From: Echeneis naucrates
Lineage: Eukaryota > Chordata > Actinopteri > Carangiformes > Echeneidae
Length of the DNA stretch: 64,000 bases
NCBI RefSeq assembly: GCF_900963305.1
Contig: NC_042517.1
Span: forward strand, 24,853,959-24,917,958
Direction: 5' to 3'
In this document: positions 57,301 to 64,000 of the stretch, piece after piece
Layout: every line of letters begins with the position of its first letter
How positions within the stretch are numbered: the first letter of the stretch is position 1
Notes under the pieces: model-generated
What the model saw: the letters and a program-made list of their open reading frames with translations, nothing else
Database searches by the model: none
Told to the model about the DNA's origin: nothing
Program-made: the position numbers and the translations under genes

Positions 57301-57599
57301 TAAAATAGACTATAACTATAATAGAGGCTATAGCTGCATCAATCTCATACAATTGACACCCTGTGGTGCTAAACTATGAGGACACATGCAGACAAAAAAA
57401 AAGAAGCCAATTAACATGCAATGGCATCAGGTATTCACATTTTTTGAATGCACCTGAATATTTACAGGGCTAGAGCAGAGTAAATGCAAAGATTTTGTGC
57501 CTTTGATTTAAAAGTAGTGATTTCAATAATTCTTCACTTATCTTTTCAGCTTCAGTCATTCATGCCTGTTCATACTCAGACATGGAAATAAAGTAATAA

Positions 57600-57915
57600 T
57601 CCTGCAGTAATTCATTCATTCATCTTCTACTGCTTCTCTGCTTCTGGGTCGCAGGGCCGCTGGAGCCAATCCCAGCTCACTCTGGGTGAGGGTGGGGTCA
57701 CCCTGGACAGGTCACCAGTCCATCACAGGGCCAACACACAGTGACAGACAGAGACCAACAACCAACAACACTCACACTCAGACCTACAGACAGTTTAGAG
57801 TGACCAGCTAACCCAAACATGATGTCTTTGGAGGAAACCCACGCAGGCACAGGGAGAACACGGTAACTCCACATAGAAAGGCCCCATGCCGGGAACCAAA
57901 CCCATTACCCTCTTG
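57600..57915 (-). repeat. Teleost SINE-like repeat, minus orientation
   Basis: On the minus strand: ggtttggttcccggcatggg (B-box region), gggtttcctccaaagacatc, gtgtgttggccctgtgatgg, actggtgacctgtccagggt, gggattggctccagc and a tail ending in gatgaatgaatgaa. It is the same family as 17620-17945. The head is only partly preserved. Confidence 0.85.
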
Positions 57916-58392
57916 TTATGAGGGCAGGTTCAGATGGTCCTTCAAAATAAACTGAACTTCCTTTTGTAATTTTTGAGTCTAGCTCAGAGTTAACTAGCTT
58001 CATGATACCAGGCGAGTCCCAGAAGCAGCCAGTTAACCCAGCAATCCTTCAGGAGTGGATCCCTGTCAGATGCCGATGTCCTCTGAAGCCTCCCCACTCT
58101 CAGAGGAGTTGTAGTACTATACATCATGGCTTTGTTTAAGCACTTTGCATCTTTCACATTCCAAAAAATGTAAATGTGGTGTTATCGTTTTGAAAAGGTG
58201 GGGGCTGTTAAGCAGACAGTGTGGCACAATGGTACATAAACAACCATTGCTGTGGATCACCGACTAATGTGAGCTTATTTATAAACAAAACTTTTAACAT
58301 AATCAACTGTTGGATAAAGATTCTGGTCCAAACTGAGAACACGAGCACTGGGCCTCCTCGATGACACTATACACCACTGCCCGTGACTTTGT

Positions 58393-61300
58393 CTACCGGC
58401 GCTGCGACAGCATGACCTTGTTGATGAAGTTGACAATGGCAGAGGCGGGTTGTTCGGGATCCAGCTCTGCAAACATGTGGCAAACATTCTCCGCCAAACT
58501 GCCAGGCTTCTTCGCAACGAAACCAAACACCCTGCGAGAGGAAAGAGGATTTAAGGGGGCAAGTTATTGAGCATGACAGGAAGTGACAGGCGGTTGGCTT
58601 TGTAGCAGACTCCAGGGTTAATTTTTTAATTTTAGCTAAGATGGAAGTCAACAACAACCAAATCATATTTGTGTAAGGATGTGGCCAAGCCTCACACGCC
58701 CTCTGATGCCATGCAACACATTTGCAACCACATTCGCTCCTGCACAGGAAAACATACACTTCCTTTTCATAACGCACACCCTGTCACTAACTCTGACTCG
58801 CAAACACAATTGCAGCACTTACTTAACAGTTGTGTTGTCTGAGTTAGTCCACCTACAACAGACAGAGAGAGAGAAAGAGAGAGAAACCAGACTCAGACAC
58901 ACACAGGGAAAGCTGCCAAACAAGCTGATGCAGCTGAAGCCGCGGCAAATAGCCAGCGTGCTCACACAACACAACAACCCATCTCGTGCATGCTTGCACA
59001 CATTCAAGGGCAAACAAATGCACTCCTAAACCATGCATGGACTCAGAGCCACAAATGCAAGGCAGGATGATGTGTGGAGTGGATGACTGATTGTGGTGAA
59101 TTTTGATGATTACAGGTTAGCTGCAATTAAATAGGATCTATGTAGTCCTTTAATTTCCCACCTCCTGTCTTTAGGGTCGAGGCTGCTGTACGTTACACTG
59201 TTGACTGGGTAATGTCTCCTGAAGAAAACTCTAAAAGGACAAAACAAATGTCAAACAGTATTTAGTCTTTTTCACCCTGGCAAAACAATAATAAAGAATG
59301 GAGAAGGAATACAAATATATATTAAGGAAAAAGTTTGTTTTAAAGATAATAATAAGCTATATATAGTGTCTTCCAACACTGTTGCAGTTTAAAGAATATA
59401 ACTGATCAAAATTAAAAGCACTTTTAAAGTTTTAAAACATAGAGGAGGATTTCTAGGAAACATAGTGATGTCTGTCTAGTAAAAAATGTGGTTTGTGAAC
59501 AGAGAGAACAGTTCCTTTAGGTCTTCAGTCAAGATTCAGCAAATAATTAATAATAAATAAATCTCTCACCTGCGCTGGCTGTCCGTGAGCGTGATACCTT
59601 GGGATGTCACTTTGAACTGGACCACAGTGGCAGCGGGTCGCGGGTTGTGACCAAAAGTGGCATCTGTTGCCTTGGCAATGGCTTGAGGGCCAGTCAGAGA
59701 CTCAGTTTCCACAGAGTTCAGGTAGAGGACATTACAGGCTGAAAGGAGAGAAATAAACACACAAATTCAGCTTCACAAAATTGTGATATTTCTATGTCCA
59801 ATATTATTTTGGAGGTGGAAGATGACAGAAATTTTGGCTGTAAAAGTGTCTGTGTGTGAGGACAGAGTCCAACAGAGGACTCACCTGCTCCTTGTTTCAG
59901 CAGGTCGGCCGCTGTGCTGATGTTACTCACAAGCTGAACCTCCGGGACATCTCCAATCAGATCTGACCACACACACAAACAAATCAGTTATTCATTAAGG
60001 CGTATTTTCTGTTGTCATTAACTTCTCAAAGATTGTTATTATTAATGTCTGTAATGTAATGACGCCTAGATTAGACTCATATGTAAACCTGATGTGAATG
60101 TCTTTGATTTTAGAAACCAACAATGAAATTAATATTTGGAATTTTTAAGCAAAGACGACATAAGATTGAAGTAAAATTTAAATGACAGACAAGACCCATA
60201 TTGATATTGTGTCAGTGCCCTCTAGTGGACAAACCATGTTTTAATTCATGGGTCCAGAGGGCTGAAAAATATTCCCACTGTCATATAAACTAATGTTCAC
60301 ATTTTAGAAACCTGCAGGTCTATGGTCTATGAACTGTGGAAGCTTAAGGAGAACCCTCCTGATGTGAGGCCACAATGCGAATAACTCCACTATCAAACAG
60401 AGTCACAGGAAAGGTTTATCACCTATTATGTAATAATTAAGGTTTTTAGTCAAAAACACAGAAACTTTCTAATCCCAGCCTGAATTACCAGTATCTGTTG
60501 CTCTTATTAGTCGAGTTACCTGTTACTTGAATTTTTTAAAGTTTTGGACAGAAATATATCAGAATTCTGATAAAAAAAATATTCATTCGTCACAGTTCTT
60601 TTGAGAAGCTGAGCAGTACCAACCTCTTTCTGGGATCTTCAGAGCACAGGGCAAAGAAATGGGGGTGATGGAGTGTTGGTAGACCAGAGCTGACAGACTC
60701 CCTGGAGAAAAGAGATTAACAGGAAAAACTTTCCAAACACCAAGAAGACGTATATGATATGTTTTCTCCTGTAGTTTCAGTTAAATCTTCATATTCCGCC
60801 TGAACCCCATAAACAGCAGGCCTGAAAATTCTTACCAAAGAATGGCTCATTCTGACACCCTTTAATCTTGACTCCTCGAGGGCCTGTCTCTATCAGGAAA
60901 TGTCTAACCAGCTGCTCCAGAGGATCACTGGCTGTAACAGCAGAGGTTGAAAATCAGTTAGTTGCAAATATAGTCAACTAAGGCCGGCGGTACTGCTGAG
61001 TGAGTGAGATGCCTTGAATGGCTAAGTTGTCCAGCTGTTTGTGACACTTCCTCTTCTTGCGATATTTTTTCATGACATTGACATAATAAATCTAATTACC
61101 TTTGCTGCTGTGGTTGTTGACATTGGGAGGAGGTGTAGCCACCTTCAGGGCCAAGCCATACGCCCCCTGGAAAGAGTTGCTGTCTCTGATTAGGAATGCT
61201 CCTGGCTCTCTCTCCTTCAGAGCTGAGATTGCTGCAGTCAAGAACAAACTAAATATTAGAAAATATTTTAATCGGCAATTGCAAGAAAACAAGACATTAC

Positions 61301-64000
61301 ATTGTAGCAAACTACACTTGACTAAAAGAAAGGAAGACCCACCCTGTTCTCTGGAGATGCCAGGCTTGTACCAGAACTTTGAGCTGTCCTGGACAAACTT
61401 CACACCAACCCTGTTTCCATTCTCAAATTCCACAGAGCCAACTCCTTCATTCTGGCCTGTAGGGGGAGCAATTTCCCCAATGGTGGGAGAGAATGTCACA
61501 TGGTGCTGATGCTGGGTGGTGCTGGAAGACGGGGGAGGCCCATTGCCCCCAACTGCTGGCCTCAGAGTCCCTACCCCATCACCTGGTGCACCTGATTGGG
61601 TGGCCAAGTGGCGCTTCTCTGGCAGAGGCGGTTGGGGGTGAGGAAGGGGGATGGAGATGGTGGAGTAGTTGGAAAAGGAGGAAGGGTGAAGCTGAGGGGT
61701 GTGAGTAGAGTAGCAGGGCCCCTTGTGAGTGTCACTGTGCTCTGTGGCCGGGAAGTGGTGATGTGGGGGCCCGTGCTGCTGAGCATGATTTGGGTGTTCG
61801 GTACTGCTCAACATTAACCTCCTTCCCAAGGTGGCAAAGCCAGGAACTGGGGCATCAGAGACAGGGGAGCCTTCCATGCTGTTGGATGTTGGCTGGGGGG
61901 AGCATGGTGAAGCTGAGGTGGGGGAGGCAGGGGCTTGGGCGTTAGTAGCTTTTGGGGAGTGAGTTTCAATGGCTGGAGAAGATCCACTGACGTTGGAAGG
62001 GATCGGTCCTGTGGCCCGGGCCTGGGTCTGGCTCTGAGGCTGGGACTCTGCCTGTGCCACACTGAGAGGCACAACAGCAGCCTCTGATGGATGGGGGGTC
62101 TGGAGATTGAGCGGGCCCGGTTGGGTGTGTGTGTTTGGGGTGCGTAGAGCATGGATAGGGGAAGATGGAGCCTGGCAGTTTCTTTGGTTTGATTTGGTTG
62201 GTGTCACAGAATCAAAGGAAGGAACAGAAGGCATTTCTGGGCTACAGTGCTGCTGGTGGGGAGCTGTAGGAGACAGGTCTGTTTGTGAAGTGCAGTGGTT
62301 GTGGAGCTCTGCTTGTGTATGTGTGGTTGTGTGTGTGTCTTTGGTGAGTGACACAGATGACGGCTCTGTGCTGCTTCTTTGGCTCTCCGGGGATTCCTGG
62401 ACAGTATTATCAGCATGATAGTGTCTTTCCTGGGGCTGGGGCACCTCATAGTCACTGCTGAGGATGTCCGTTGTCCGGATCTCATACTCCCTCCCTCCTG
62501 GACTGGGGCTAAATGGACAGACATTACAGACCTGCTGGTGAGCTAGAGAAATGCTTCCTCTAACTTGACTAATCTTTTTATTCATCTGCTGCTTAACGTT
62601 ATTAAATGTGTTCTAAATCTTTCTAAATATGGTTGAGGTTCTGGATTTATACAGGGAGAGTTTCAAAGGTCTCGGTCCACAGAGAAATGCACACAGCTGT
62701 ATTCAGACACTGAGCCTATCTTTTCATTTGCTCACTGACCTTCAGATAAAGGAGTGTCAAATAATGTGACTTTAAATATTTTTATACTTCCTTTTACAAA
62801 CCCAATAGCGAACCATACATGTAATGACAGAAGCATTTGACAATGTGAAGGAGAAATGGTAGAATACCTTTCCTGGGTGCGTAAAGGGCTGCTGGTGTGG
62901 ACAGGAGTGGGCGGTCCAGACATGTCTGATGGTGTAGAGCATGCACCATGGCCTTCTCTGTGGACCCTCTTAAAGGACCCATGGGTAATGTGATCCCTCC
63001 AGCCCACACTTTCTCCAGAACTACGAAGGCCATCTGAGAATGGAGAGGAACAAATTTTCAATCTTTAACATCCGTGAAGGTAGAATCAGCTGAGGTTGGC
63101 AACTGAAGAAGAGGCAGTTTGTGAGTAATATAGAAGGCATCTGCTGAGCTAAGCACCAATGATCGGTGGATGGTGTTTTTGATTATCAGTAATTTATCCA
63201 CTCCTGGTTTCCACTTTAAGAAAAATTTTTTTTTGTTTCATCGAGACTCACCAGTGTGTGAGTCAGAACCATATGACTGCTGTGAGTCTGGCTGTTGTTG
63301 AGTGTGGTTGTGCTCTGCCGGTCCGTTGCTATGGTTGCAGGGCCCTGTCATGGAAGATGCAGGTGGCAGCGGTGACGTGGATTCAGACTGGTAGCCAGAG
63401 GCATAGCCCCTGCTTTCTGATGGCGAGGGCTGGTACGGTGAGTAGGGGCAAGCTTGGCGGGGTGTTTGGTAACCACTGCTGCTGCTGCTGTACTTGAGGT
63501 CCAGATGAGAATGAGCATGAGATCTAGACGCCTCAGGATAAGCTGGATGACCCGACGGCAAGGGGTCAAACGTGAAGGATGGAAGATCGTGACCCTGCGG
63601 GCCATAGGAGGCTACAGTGGCTCTCCGGTGCCAATACTCAGCCTCTCGATCCCTCTCCCACTGCAGCTCAGCCTCCCTGTCTCTGTCCCAGTGGAGAGAC
63701 AGCTCTCTGCCTCTCCTCAACCCGCCATCCCTCTCCCAGTGAAGCTCTGGCCCTCTGGGTAACTCAGTCTCCCTGGGTCTTCTGAGCCCCACCTCCCTCT
63801 GCTGGAGATCTGCCTCTCTATCCCAGTGAAAGCTGTCTCCTCGGTCAATCCTCAGCCCATGATAAGCCGCTGAGTCTTCCCTCCTGATGGCACAGTCTCT
63901 GCAAGGGCAGGCTGGTGGTGGCAGACCATCCATTAGCATTATGTCATGGTAGGTAGGGCTGGTGGAGGACTTGGGGTGGTGTGCATGACCATGAGTGTGA
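58393..64000 (-). CDS. tns2: Tensin-2, C-terminal part (SH2 and PTB domains), runs off the window
   Basis: Minus-strand exons in order: >64000-63252, 63033-62868, 62508-61343, 61231-61100, 60931-60836, 60701-60624, 59962-59885, 59738-59570, 59230-59162, 58852-58823, 58531-58393. All phases fit and give ~956 residues. The N-terminal C1, phosphatase-like and C2 domains lie beyond the edge. The middle is a long Pro/Ser/His-rich linker with RRP- and HWDRE-type repeats. The SH2 domain starts at [12 protein letters not shown] and has [20 protein letters not shown]. The PTB domain has [61 protein letters not shown] and [10 protein letters not shown], ending VMLSQRR; these match human TNS2 nearly block for block. 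Tensin-2 links integrin tails to actin at focal adhesions and dampens Akt signalling. Which teleost copy (a or b) cannot be told. Confidence 0.96.

Larger units (their letters stand above)
54052..58392. other. Convergent spacer between tmem106c and tns2
   Basis: The left part is probably the tmem106c 3'UTR to AATAAA at 55330. It then holds AT-rich DNA with T/A runs (about 54186, 54895, 55209, 56520, 56720), a CA/CG repeat near 56381-56404, repeat copy B (56991-57300), a SINE-like copy (57600-57915) and presumably the tns2 3'UTR next to 58392. No coding exon is supported. Confidence 0.6.

Noticed and set aside
61571-61817. Plus-strand and alternative-frame open frames over tns2 exons
   Set aside because: Shadows of the Pro/Ser-rich tensin-2 coding sequence; no independent domain or splice support.
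61092-62585. Single 497-codon minus-strand frame as one uninterrupted gene
   Set aside because: It is two real tns2 exons plus the 111-bp intron between them (61232-61342) and intron on each side; tensin homology demands splicing at 61343/61231 and the start at 62508.

Overview
The window looks like ray-finned fish nuclear DNA, most likely a percomorph teleost. Genes are vertebrate orthologues split into many short exons with GT-AG introns, introns carry typical teleost repeats (L2-like and endonuclease-type LINEs, a tRNA-like SINE family, hAT-type DNA transposon remnants, microsatellites), and gene families include teleost-style paralogues. No prokaryotic operon, CRISPR array or recognisable viral element was found.

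Layout, left to right. 1-3863 (+): the last three exons of a gene I cannot name. 7871-10291 (+): a three-exon caveolin-2-like gene. 10949-21612 (+): fam50a/XAP5 in 12 exons (332 aa), with a degraded R2/R4/HERO-like LINE and a SINE-like repeat in intron 8 and an antisense LINE tail in its 3' flank. 24753-35565 (+): an IL-17 receptor with a SEFIR domain, closest to IL17RD, 12 exons and 610 aa. 37251-46186 (+): cytosolic seryl-tRNA synthetase sars1, 11 exons and 512 aa, with a 1.2-kb 25-bp minisatellite and a hAT remnant in intron 1. 47197-49162 (+): a compact 176-aa PTB-domain protein of GULP/CED-6 type. 49709-54051 (+): tmem106c, 7 exons and 283 aa. 58393-64000 (-): the C-terminal 11 coding exons of tensin-2 (tns2), running off the right edge. 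All exon joins listed were checked by hand for phase and give uninterrupted reading frames.

The genes are unrelated housekeeping, signalling and adhesion genes and do not form a pathway. tmem106c and tns2 are convergent; human TMEM106C and TNS2 both lie in 12q13, which fits these two calls.

The most striking non-gene structures are: (1) a perfect 114-bp inverted repeat (42766-42879 and 44444-44557) in the introns on either side of sars1 exons 7-8, able to form a long RNA stem around those exons; (2) two almost identical 238-bp copies of an unclassified sequence in opposite orientation 26 kb apart (30913-31150 and 56991-57228); (3) the 25-bp minisatellite with 5'/3' zoning of unit variants. 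I see no convincing wholly new biological system; the perfect inverted repeat around two catalytic-core exons is the best candidate for unreported regulation.
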